Assembly (NCBI GenBank): GCA_036245525.1
Contig: BTPG01000004.1
Span: 230,052,153 to 230,116,152, forward strand
DNA length: 64,000 nucleotides
Origin: Semisulcospira habei
Taxonomy: Eukaryota > Mollusca > Gastropoda > Semisulcospiridae
Direction: 5' to 3'
This document shows positions 32,031 to 42,235 of the stretch, one piece after another (the stretch's first letter is position 1; every line of letters begins with the position of its first letter). The notes under the pieces are model-generated. The model was given only the letters and a program-made list of their open reading frames with translations, had not been told where the DNA came from and searched no databases. A program made the translations under genes and the position numbers.

Positions 32031-35000
32031 GATACTGCTTTACTCAGCCTGTTGTTTGATTGAGTCTGGGCATGGATACCGCTTTACTCAGCTTGTTGTG
32101 CGAGTCTGGGCATGGATACTGCTTTACTCAGCTTGTTGTTTGATTGTGAGTCTGGGCATGGATACCGCTTTACTCAGCCTGTTGTTTGATTGTGAGTCTG
32201 GGCATGGATACCACTTTACTCAGCTTGTTGTTTGATTGTGAGTCTGGGCATGGATACCGCTTTACTCAGCCTGTTTGATTGTGAGTCTGGGCATGGATAC
32301 CGCTTTACTCAGCCTGTTTGATTGTGAGTCTGGGCATGGATACTGCTTTACTCAGCCTGTTGTTTGATTGTGAGTCTGGGCATGGATACCGCTTTACTCA
32401 GCCTGTTGTTTGATTGTGAGTCTGGGCATGGATACCGCTTTACTCAGCTTGTTGTTTGATTGTGAGTCTGGGCATGGATACCGCTTTACTCAGCCTGTTG
32501 TTTGATTGTGAGTCTGAGCATGGATACCGCTTTACTTAGCTTGTTGTTTGATTGTGAGTCTGGGCATGGATACCGCTTTACTCAGCCTGTTTGATTGTGA
32601 GTCTGGGCATGGATACCGCTTTACTCAGCTTGTTGTGCGAGTCTGAGCATGGATACCGCTTTACTCAGCTTGTTGTTTGATTGTGAGTCTGGGCATGGAT
32701 ACCGCTTTACTCAGCTTGTTGTTTGATTGTGAGTCTGGGCATGGATACTGCTTTACTCAGCCTGTTGTTTGATTGTGAGTCTGGGCATGGATACCGCTTT
32801 ACTCAGCTTGTTGTGCGAGTCTGAGCATGGATACCGCTTTACTCAGCTTGTTGTTTGATTGTGGGCAGTGGGCAGATGTTCACATCTGCACGGGACATAG
32901 ACGACCCCGCCCTCCACGAGTCGCCTGCTGCCTTGCGGGCCTGGCCGCTTGGCTGCGGAAAGGCTAAGGGAGGAAACCCCTGACATCAAAGCCCCCGTGT
33001 CTCCGGGGAAGGCTTTTGAGCCAGAGACTAGGACAAGGACAGTCTGATATAAAACCTACGACCCGAGGACCTCGATGCCATCGTCCCAGCTTGCTAGGCC
33101 ATGGCAGTTGAACCAAGGGTTTAAAGGGTGGGGCCAGTACTGCGCACACTGCACTCCACCAAAAAGCTCCACCGCGCAGGCTTTAGGAAACGTCCACGGA
33201 CCATGACACTGACCATTCCAAGTCCTGTAGCGACGGGCGAGGGGCGAAACGGCAGGTGAAAGATGTCACTGGAAGCCGCAGTCTCAAACCTGCATGCAGG
33301 CGGTTCAGGATATTGGTCGCCTGATGTTGACCTGGGGATGACAACATCACTCGGCACACCCTGAACGACCAAGCAGCCTTCTCTAGGGACAGCACTGCTT
33401 GCTCCACACGGAGAGGGGCCTAGAAAAGGTGGCCTAACCAAAGCTCGTCCCCTCGCAACCCCAGTTGGCTAGCCGCGGTCAACGGGCATCTTCTCCTGCG
33501 GTCAAAAAACAAGAAAGAATAACGGATCCACTCTCATGACGACCACGACCGGACTCAACGTAGCATGCTGGAACGTCCGAACCATGCTCGACAAAGCAGA
33601 CAGCGGACGCCCTGAACGTCGCTCCGCCCTCATTGCCCATGAATTGCGGAGGTTAAACATCGACATCGCCGCGCTCAGCGAAGTACGCCTTCCGGACGAA
33701 GGCAGCCTCCAAGAACTTGGTGCTGGGTACACCCTCTACTGGTCAGGCAGGCCTGCATCAGAAAGACGGCTTTCAGGCGTGGGTTTCATGGTCAAGACAT
33801 CCATTGCGACTAAGATGGAAAACCTACCAACGGGCCACTCCGACCGCATCATGTCCTTGCGCCTCCCACTGAGACACCAGCAGCACGTCACCCTTCTCAG
33901 TGTGTACTCCCCAACCCTCCTGGCAGAGCCTGCTGAAAAGGACAAGTTTTACACTGACCTGCGCAGCCTCCTACAGAGTACCCCTGCAGACGACAAAGTC
34001 ATCATCCTTGGCGACTTCAACGCCAGAGTGGGCCAGGACTCTGAAGCCTGGAAAGGAGTCCTCGGCAAGCATGGCGTGGGGAACTGCAATGACAATGGCC
34101 GCCTACTGTTGGAGTTCTGTGCGGAGCAGCAAATTGGTCATCACCAACACTACTTTTCAGCAAAAGGACAGTCGAAAGACCACCTGGATGCATCCTCGCT
34201 CCAAACACTGGCACCTTATCGACTATGTCCTAGTGCGTCAGAGGGACCGCAGTGACGTCCTCCTCACCAGAGTGATGCCCAGTGCAGAGTGCCACACTGA
34301 CCACCGCCTTGTCCGCTGCAAACTCAGGCTCCACTTCAAGCCAAAACCCAAGAAATGGGGGCCCCCCCAAGAAAAAGCTTGATGTTGCCAGCCTTCAGCG
34401 TGACGATGTGAAAGCTGCCTTTCAGACAGATTTACAGCGCAGGCTCAAAGACACAGCGGACCCAGTAGACTCCTCCCCTGAAACACTTTGGGAACAACTG
34501 AAAACTGCTATTGCAAAATCCTCTGCAGAAGTCTTGGGTTTCGCCAGAAAGAAGAACAAAGACTGGTTTGACGAAAACGATGTAGAGATCCAGGAACACC
34601 TAGCAAAAAAAAAGAGCCGCCCATCAGGCCCACCTAGCCCAGCCTTCCTGCCCTGTGAAGAAGTCTGCCTTCCGCCTCGTCTGCAGCAGTCTCCAGCACA
34701 AGCTCAGAGATCTCCAGAATGAGTGGTGGACCAGACTTGCACAGAGGACCCAGCTTTGTGCTGACAATGGTGACTACAGGGGCTTCTACGAAGCACTGAA
34801 AGCAGTGTATGGCCCCAGGCACCTGGTACAAAGTCCCCTGCGAAGCGCGAATGGCCAGGCACTCCTCACAGATAATACCTCCATCTTGAACTGCTGGTCG
34901 GAATACTTTCAGAGCCTCTTCAGCGCTGAGCGCACTGTTCAAGAAGCAGTCGTCCTACAAATCCCACACCTCCCAGTAAAGGTTGAATTGGACGAACCGC

Positions 35001-37970
35001 CCACCGCTGAAGAGACCCTCACAGCCATCCACCAGCTCAAGAGTGGCAAAGCAGCAGGCATTGATGGAATACCGCCAGAGATCTGGAAACATGGAGGCAC
35101 AGCACTGCACAACAAGCTCCATAACCTCTTTCTCTGCTGCTGGGAGGAAGGAACACTACCAAAAGATCTCCGTGATGCAGTCGTTATCACCCTGTATAAG
35201 AACAAAGGCGAGAAGTCTGACTGTTCCAACTATCGGGGAATTACCCTGCTGTCCATTGCTGGGAAAATCCTTGCAAGGCTGCTCCTGAATCGGCTGGTAC
35301 CTGCCATCGCTGAAGAACAACTCCCAGAGGGCCAGTGTGGCTTCAGAGCAAACAGGAGCACCACCGATATGGTCTTTGTGCTGAGACAGCTACAGGAGAA
35401 GTGCCGCGAGCAGAACAAAGGTCTGTACGTAACATTTGTCGACCTAACAAAAGCGTTCGACACCGTGAGCAGGCAAGGCATGTGGCAGATCCTGGAGCGA
35501 CTTGGCTGTCCCCCAAAGTTCCTCAACATGATTGTCCAGCTACACGAGGACCAGCAAGGCCAGGTCAGACTCAACAATGACCTCTCGGAACCATTCCCTA
35601 TTCTCAACGGCGTAAAGCAGGGCTGCGTGCTGGCACCGACCCTCTTCACCATCTTTTTTAGCATGATGTTGAAGCAGGCCACAGTGGACCTCGATGATGA
35701 CGATGCAGTGTACATCAGGTATCGTCTCGATGGCAGCCTGTTCAACCTCAGACGACTGCAGGCCCACACGAAAACCCTAGACCAACTGATTCGTGAGCTG
35801 CTTTTTGCTGATGATGCTGCCCTCGTTGCACACACAGAGAGAGCCCTGCAGCGCATCACGTCTTGCTTCGCAGATGCTGCCCAGCTCTTTGGACTCGAGG
35901 TCAGTCTGAAAAAGACAGAGGTCCTCCATCAGCCGGCACCCAAGACAGTGTATCGCCCTCCTCACATCACCATTGGCGAGTCTGAACTAAAGTCAGTGCA
36001 CCAGTTTACTTACCTTGGCTGCATTATCACGTCGGACGCCAAGCTGGACAAGGAGCTTGACAGCAGGCTGGCAAAAGCGAACAGCGCTTTCGGGCGACTT
36101 TTCAAGCGGGTGTGGCACAATCAACAGCTGAAAACAGGCACCAAGATCAGCGTGTACAGAGCTGTGGTCCTCACCACCCTGCTGTATGGTTCCGAGTCCT
36201 GGGCCCTCTACCGCAGCCAACTACGACTCCTCGAACGCTTCCACCAGCGCTGCCTGCGTACCATCCTGGGCATTCACTGGAGTGACTATGTCACCAACGT
36301 CGAGGTCCTTGAACAGGCGGAAACTGTGAGCATCGAGGCTTTGCTGCTGCGGACACAGCTCCGCTGGGCGGGACATGTCTCCAGGATGGAGGATCATCGC
36401 CTACCAAAGATCACCCTGTTCGGCGAGCTTGCTACTGGACACCGTGACAGAGGGGCACCAAAGAAGAGATACAAAGACTGTCTCAAGAAGTCACTTAGTG
36501 CCTGCCAAATCGACCACCACCAGTGGTCTTCGCTTGCTGCGGACCGTGACACCTGGCGCTCCACCATTTACAAGGCAGCTGTCTCCTTTGAGGACTCTCA
36601 CAGAGCTAGCCTTAAGGACAAGCGGCTCAGGAGAAAAAACAGAGATGCCGCAGCTCAGAACCCTGGCCATACCTTCCCCTGCAGCCACTGCGGTCGAACC
36701 TGCCTGTCTCGGATTGGCCTCCGCAGCCACGAACAAGCCTGCAGACGTCGTGGGCAACTCCTATAAAATCTTCGTTCGCGAAGTCAAGCCAAGAGTTTGA
36801 TTGTGAGTCTGGGCATGGATACCGCTTTACTCAGCCTGTTGTTTGATTGTGAGTCTGAGCATGGATACCGCTTTACTCAGCTTGTTGTTTGATTGTGAGT
36901 CTGGGCATGGATACCGCTTTACTTAGCTTGTTGTTTGATTGTGAGTCTGGGCATGGATACCGATTTACTTAGCTTGTTGTTTGATTGTGAGTCTGGGCAT
37001 GGATACCGCTTTACTTAGCTTGTTGTTTGATTGTGAGTCTGGGCATGGATACCGCTTTACTTAGCTTGTTGTTTGATTGTGAGTCTGGGCATGGATACCG
37101 CTTTACTCAGCTTGTTGTTTGATTGTGAGTCTGGGCATGGATACCGCTTTACTCAGCCTGTTGTTTGATTGTGAGTCTGGGCATGGATACCGCTTTACTT
37201 AGCTTGTTGTTTGATTGCGAGTCTGGGCATGGATACCGCTTTACTCAGCCTGTTGTTTGATTGTGAGTCTGGGCATGGATACCGCTTTACTTAGCTTGTT
37301 ATTTGATTGTGAGTCTGGGCATGGATACCGCTTTACTCAGCCTGTTGTTTGATTGTGAGTCTGGGCATGGATACCGCTTTACTTAGCTTGTTGTTTGATT
37401 GTGAGTCTGGGCATGGATACCGCTTTACTCAGCCTGTTGTTTGATTGTGAGTCTGGGCATGGATACCGCTTTACTTAGCTTGTTGTTTGATTGTGAGTCT
37501 GGGCATGGATACCGCTTTACTCAGCCTGTTGTTTGATTGTGAGTCTGGGCATGGATACCGCTTTACTCCGCCTGTTGTTTGATTGTGAGTCTGGGCATGG
37601 ATACCGCTTTACTCAGCCTGTTGTTTGATTGTGAGTCTGGGCATGGATACCGCTTTACTCAGCTTGTTGTTTGATTGTGAGTCTGGGCATGGATACCGCT
37701 TTACTCAGCCTGTTGTTTGATTGTGAGTCTGGGCATGGATACCGCTTTACTCAGCCTGTTGTTTGATTGTGAGTCTGGGCATGGATACCGCTTTACTCAG
37801 CCTGTTGTTTGATTGTGAGTCTGGGCATGGATACCGCTTTACTCAGCTTGTTGTTTGATTGTGAGTCTGGGCATGGATACCGCTTTACTTAGCTTGTTGT
37901 TTGATTGTGAGTCTGGGCATGGATACCGCTTTACTTAGCTTGTTGTTTGATTGTGAGTCTGGGCATGGAT
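32031..37970 (+). repeat. 46-bp minisatellite made from LINE active-site DNA, split by a LINE
   Basis: Unit GATACCGCTTTACTCAGCTT + GTTGTTTGATTGTGAGTCTG + GGCATG encodes DTALLSLLFDCESGH of the host reverse transcriptase. About 18 units lie left (32031-32867) and about 25 right (36796-37970) of the inserted LINE. Variants: CTTAGC/CTCAGC and TTGTTTGATTGT/TTGTGCGA. Confidence 0.95.
32868..36795 (+). mobile_element. LINE family X (RTE-like), full-length copy
   Basis: 5' UTR about 670 bases, then endonuclease (NVACWNVRTMLDKADSG at 33554, LSEVRLPDEG, ILGDFNARVGQD, TDHRLVRCKLR). The reverse transcriptase lies in a 703-codon frame (34655-36766): GKAAGIDGIPPEIWKHGG, EGQCGFRANRSTTDM, VDLTKAFDTVSRQGMW, NGVKQGCVLAPTLFTIFF and active-site LLFADDAALVAH (intact FADD). 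C-terminal part: YGSESWALYRSQ, RWAGHVSRMEDHRLP and a C2H2-type CSHCGRTCLSRIGLRSHEQAC. Three single-base frame shifts separate endonuclease from RT, near 34131, at a C-run (about 34365) and at an A-run (about 34610); two are in homopolymers and might be assembly errors. The flanks are minisatellite on both sides with TTTGATTGTG at each junction. Ends GAAGTCAAGCCAAGAG, like the truncated copy at 29918. Confidence 0.93.
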
Positions 37971-39035
37971 CTGTTGTGGATGATTATGTAAACTGGTGTT
38001 GCGACGCTTACCTGCGTTTAAACGTAGGCAAGACCAAGACTCCCCACCCCAGTCTGATACGGTCATCAATGGAGAGAGGGTAGAGATTGTGGACCGTTAT
38101 AAGTATGTTAGAAGTACCTCGGTACAACGATCGACAACGGGCTGAAATGCGACCGTCACTATGACATTGCATACAAGAAAGGTCAGCAGCGTCTCTACTG
38201 CCTCAGAAAGCTGCGTGCTTTTAACATTGACAATTCCATTCTGTCCATGTTTTATAAGTCTTTTATTCAGAGTGTTCTTACCTTTTCTTTTATCTGTTGG
38301 TTCGGTAACATCAGTGTGAAGGACAAGAACAAACAGGGAACATCAGTAGCAAGCTTACCTGCCTACAGCAGTCCACTCGCACTTCTCTGTATGAGAAGCA
38401 GGTAGTGAGGAAAGTTTGTCGCATCGTTTCAGACGACAGTCACGTTCTGCATGATGAATATGATTTGTTACCATCAGCTCGACAGTTCAGAACTATTAAC
38501 TGTAAGACAAATCATCACTGGTTGTCATTTATTCCCATGTCCATCAGACTGCTAAACGATGAGACGAGCTGACCACCTCCAATTACCTGCATTTACCATG
38601 TGTTACAGCCGTGTGTGTGTGTGTGTGTGTTTAGTTTTATGTATAGTTTATTTTTATTTATCAGTTTATGTTGTTGTTATACCCTCTATGATAAAAAAAT
38701 AAATAATTACGGTATTTATAATGCACTTATCTTATAATAATTATAACTCTAAGCGCGCACTCACAACTCGCACACGCATGCGCACGCTTTAGACAATGAC
38801 TCACGTAACAATTCACATGTAATTATTTTAGTCTGGTCTTGGCCGATTGTTTATTATGTATACTACTAGTGAGTTTAGGTTGTTTGTTTTTATGTATGTG
38901 GAAGGGTATGGGGGGAGGAGGGGGGAATGGTGTTGTGAATGACGTGAACATGTAACTTTTATTAATTTATTCTTGTTCTTTGTGTATACCACTGCGCCAA
39001 AATTTCCCCTTGGGGATAATAAAGTATTAAATTAG

Positions 39036-39344
39036 GAGTGGCGATCCTCTTAGAATTACTACGCTCACGCGGTTTTCAAAACTGTTTTTGGTTTGGCTGT
39101 AGGTGCAAAACTTGGATGGCACGAGTGAATAAAAATGCCATGTAAGGTTTCATGGCTGAGGCACAGCGAGCCACTCACGACATAAAAACGCGGCCACGGC
39201 GTTTTGCGGCCAAGTCTAAAACGTCCAGATCAATTGGGTGATTTCCACACGTAAAATAAAAACTAAATTCTTGGGGATGGTAATACGGTAAGTATTTGTT
39301 TACCAATATCCATCTCTGTGAGTGGATTGAACCAACATTTATTT
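39036..39344. other. no recognised feature
   Basis: Unique sequence between the LINE 3' end and the satellite; nothing recognised. Confidence 0.4.
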
Positions 39345-41320
39345 TGTTACAAGTGTGTGAACTGAGCACGTTGTGAAGCGCACAGCGCTAGTAAGTGTGA
39401 GCCTCTCTAACATCTGTGTTTTCTGTTGGGTGTGTCTGCATGAATGTGCCTTATAAACACTATAATAAATGAGTGGTGCATCATGTTACAAGCGTGTGAA
39501 CTGGGCACGTGAAGCGCACAGCGCTAGTAAGTGTGAGCCTCTCTAACATCTGTGTTTTCAGTTGGGTGTGTCTGCATGAATGTGCCTTATAAACACTATA
39601 ATGAGTGGTGCATCATGTTACAAGCGTGTGAATTGGGCACGATGTGAAGCGCACAGTGCTAGTAAGTGTGAGCCTCTCTAACGTATGTGTTTTCAGTTGG
39701 GTGTCTGCATGAATTTGCCTTATAAACACTATAATAAATGCTTGGTGCATCATGTTACAAGCGTGTGAACTGGGCACGACGTGAAGTGCACAGCGCTAAT
39801 AAGCCTGAGCCTCTCTAACGTCTGTGTTTTCAGTTGGGTGTGTCTGCATGAATGTGCCTTATAAACACTATAATAAATGAGTGGTGCATCATGTTACAAG
39901 CGTGTGAACTGGGTACATTGTGAAGCGCACAGCGCTAGTAAGTGTGAGCCTCTCTAACATCTGTGTTTTCAGATGGGCGTGTCTGCATGAATGTGTCTTA
40001 CAAACACTATAATGAGTGGTGCATCATGTTACAAGCGTGTGAACTGGGCACGATGTGAAGCGCACAGCGCTAGTAAGTGTGAGCCTCTCTAGCATCTGTG
40101 TTTTCAGTTGGGTGTGTCTGCATGAATGTGCCTTATAAACACTATAATGAACTCGACACGTTGTGAAGCGCACAGGGCAAGAGTGAGCCTCTCTAACATC
40201 TGTGTTTTCAGCTGGGTGTGTCTGCATGAATGTGCCTTATAAACAATATAATAAATGAGTGGTGCATCATGTTACAAGCGTGTGAACTGGGCACGATGTG
40301 AAGTGCACAGCGCTAATAAGCCTGAGCCTCTCTAACGTCTGTGTTTTCAGCTGGGTGTGTCTGCATGAATGTGTCTTATAAACACTATAATGAGTGGTGC
40401 ATCATGTTACAAGCGTGTGAACAGGGCACGATGTGAAGTGCACAGCGCTAGTAAGTGTGAGCCTCTCTAGCATCTGTGTTTTCAGTTGGGTGTGTCTGCA
40501 TGAATGTGCCTTATAAACACTATAATGAACTCGACACGTTGTGAAGCGCACAGGGCAAGAGTGAGCCTCTCTAACATCTGTGTTTTCAGCTGGGTGTGTC
40601 TGCATGAATGTGCCTTATAAACAATATAATAAATGAGTGGTGCATCATGTTACAAGCGTGTGAACTGGGCACGACGTGAAGTGCACAGCGCTAATAAGCC
40701 TGAGCCTCTCTAACGTCTGTGTTTTCAGTTGGGTGTGTCTGCATGAATGTGCCTTATAAACACTATAATAAATGAGTGGTGCATCATGTTACAAGCGTGT
40801 GAACTGGGTACATTGTGAAGCGCACAGCGCTAGTAAGTGTGAGCCTCTCTAACATCTGTGTTTTCAGATGGGCGTGTCTGCATGAATGTGTCTTATAAAC
40901 ACTATAATGAGTGGTGCATCATGTTACAAGCGTGTGAACTGGGCACGATGTGAAGCGCACAGCGCTAGTAAGTGTGAGCCTCTCTAGCATCTGTGTTTTC
41001 AGTTGGGTGTGTCTGCATGAATGTGCCTTATAAACACTATAATAAATGAGTGGTGCATCATGTTACAAGCGTGTGAACTGGGTACATTGTGAAGCGCACA
41101 GCGCTAGTAAGTGTGAGCCTCTCTAACATCTGTGTTTTCAGCTGGGTGTGTCTGCATGAATGTGTCTTATAAACACTATGAGTGGTGCATCATGTTACAA
41201 GCGTGTGAACTGGGCACGATGTGAAGCGCACAGCGCAAGAGTGAGCCTCTCTAACATCTGTGTTTTCAGCTGGGTGTGTCTGCATGAATGTGCCTTATAA
41301 ACACTATAATAAATGAGTGG
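39345..41320. repeat. about 137-bp satellite, about 15 units, with splice-like signals
   Basis: Unit phrases: GTTACAAGCGTGTGAACTGG, GAAGCGCACAGCGCTAGTAA + GTGTGAGCC, CTCTAACATCTGTGTTTTCAG, TGTGTCTGCATGAATGTG and CCTTATAAACACTATAAT. Variant units replace GCTAGTAAGT by GCTAATAAGC or lack part of the unit (GGGCAAGAGTGAG). A 378-bp higher-order duplication is visible (40024 and 40402). See the findings for the intron-like cassette. Confidence 0.9.
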
Positions 41321-41853
41321 TGCATCATATGGGTAGGGGTGGGTGGGTGGAAGTGTGTGGTGGGCGAGAGGTACTGTAAAAAAAAAATTTGCATGGTGTC
41401 AAAACGTTTCCAAATAGGTCCCGTTTCAGTCGAAAAAGACCTAAAAATTACCATTTCTATACCATTTCTAGACCGTTGCAGGAAGGTGTCAAAAAGGTAG
41501 CATTTCTGTCAAAAAAAGACCTAAGAATTACCATTTCTACACCATTTCTAGACCATCGCATGAAGGTGTATTTTTTATCATTTATCGCACCCAATTCGGT
41601 CACGCACACACCATCTTTCAACGGTATTTACACGTTTCATTTAGACCGAATTCACACCAACGTTTGCGACCCCTGGAGGACATTTACACCATAAATTATG
41701 CTACTAGGGATACTTACATACTTTAAATAATTATAATGAATGTAAGGAGAGCCTAAGCAGGGTAGGCACCGTGTCTAGTGAAGGGCTGGGACCCTAGGGA
41801 ACCTAACCCTTGTCATTCTTATCCACTAATGCTTGAAGTTAACTCGACTATAA
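41321..41853. other. no gene; short degenerate repeat
   Basis: ATTACCATTTCTA(T/C)ACCATT + TCTAGACC occurs twice (41448-41558), related to the 28-bp unit at 25303. Nothing else recognised. Confidence 0.4.
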
Positions 41854-41934
41854 TAGTTTAAGGGGGACACCAGAATAGCTTGGCATCTGAGGCACTAAGA
41901 TATTCTGGCATCATCACTGAACTAAAATGGTTGA
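41854..41934. repeat. family P fold-back, copy P6 (degenerate)
   Basis: TAGTTTAAGGGGGACACCAG + AATAGCTTGGC opposite TATTCTGGCATCATCACTGA + ACTAAAATGG; several arm mismatches. Confidence 0.75.
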
Positions 41935-42084
41935 TATATATATCTCCTATTCTGTAATGTAGCCATCATGGGACAATAACTTTTTTTAAAATCAGTCTCA
42001 AGATGTAATGGGTTAAAGAAATCCTTTCTAAAGTATTTTCATGGACTCACTCCTATACCACTAACAATGTACACTGTGGTCATG

Positions 42085-42226
42085 TTTTTTTTTTTTTTTT
42101 TCACCATTGTTATAATGTGGCTAAAACCGTACGCGCGCATGTGATCCCAACGAAAGAAAATTTGTCGGCTAGACTGACACAATAAAGTATTTGAATTGAA
42201 TTGAATTGAATTGAATTGAATTTGAA
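42085..42226 (+). mobile_element. LINE 3' end with (TTGAA)n tail
   Basis: GAAAATTTGTCGGCTAGACT + GACACAATAAAGTATTTGAA then (TTGAA)n; the AATAAAGTATT before a short tandem tail is the pattern of the L2-like copies in this window. Preceded by a T-run. No coding part. Confidence 0.5.
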
Positions 42227-42235
42227 ATTGCAGTG

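Larger units (their letters stand above)
31530..39035 (+). mobile_element. L2-like LINE interrupted by a minisatellite and a second LINE
   Basis: Left part (31530-32030): reverse transcriptase LNDFRPIALTSLVMKSFEK, ARILFLDLSSAFNMLQPHL and VSTGSPQRCGLSPLIYILY, then KFSDDTALLSLLFD at the array edge. Right part (37971-39035): SVVDDYVNWCCDAYLRLNV + GKTK, QRLYCLRKLRAFNID, FSFICWFGNISVKDKNK, SDDSHVLHDEYDLLPSARQ. The 3' end reads AATTTCCCCTTGGGGATAAT + AAAGTATTAAA, as in the L2 copy ending at 17587. The two parts join logically across the 46-bp array (LLFDCESGHG then SVVDDY), so this was one element. Frame breaks and the array make it inactive. Confidence 0.85.

Noticed and set aside
31981..37970. 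CRISPR-like regularly spaced repeats
   Set aside because: Units are contiguous and have no unique spacers; the DNA is eukaryotic, and the unit derives from LINE coding sequence.
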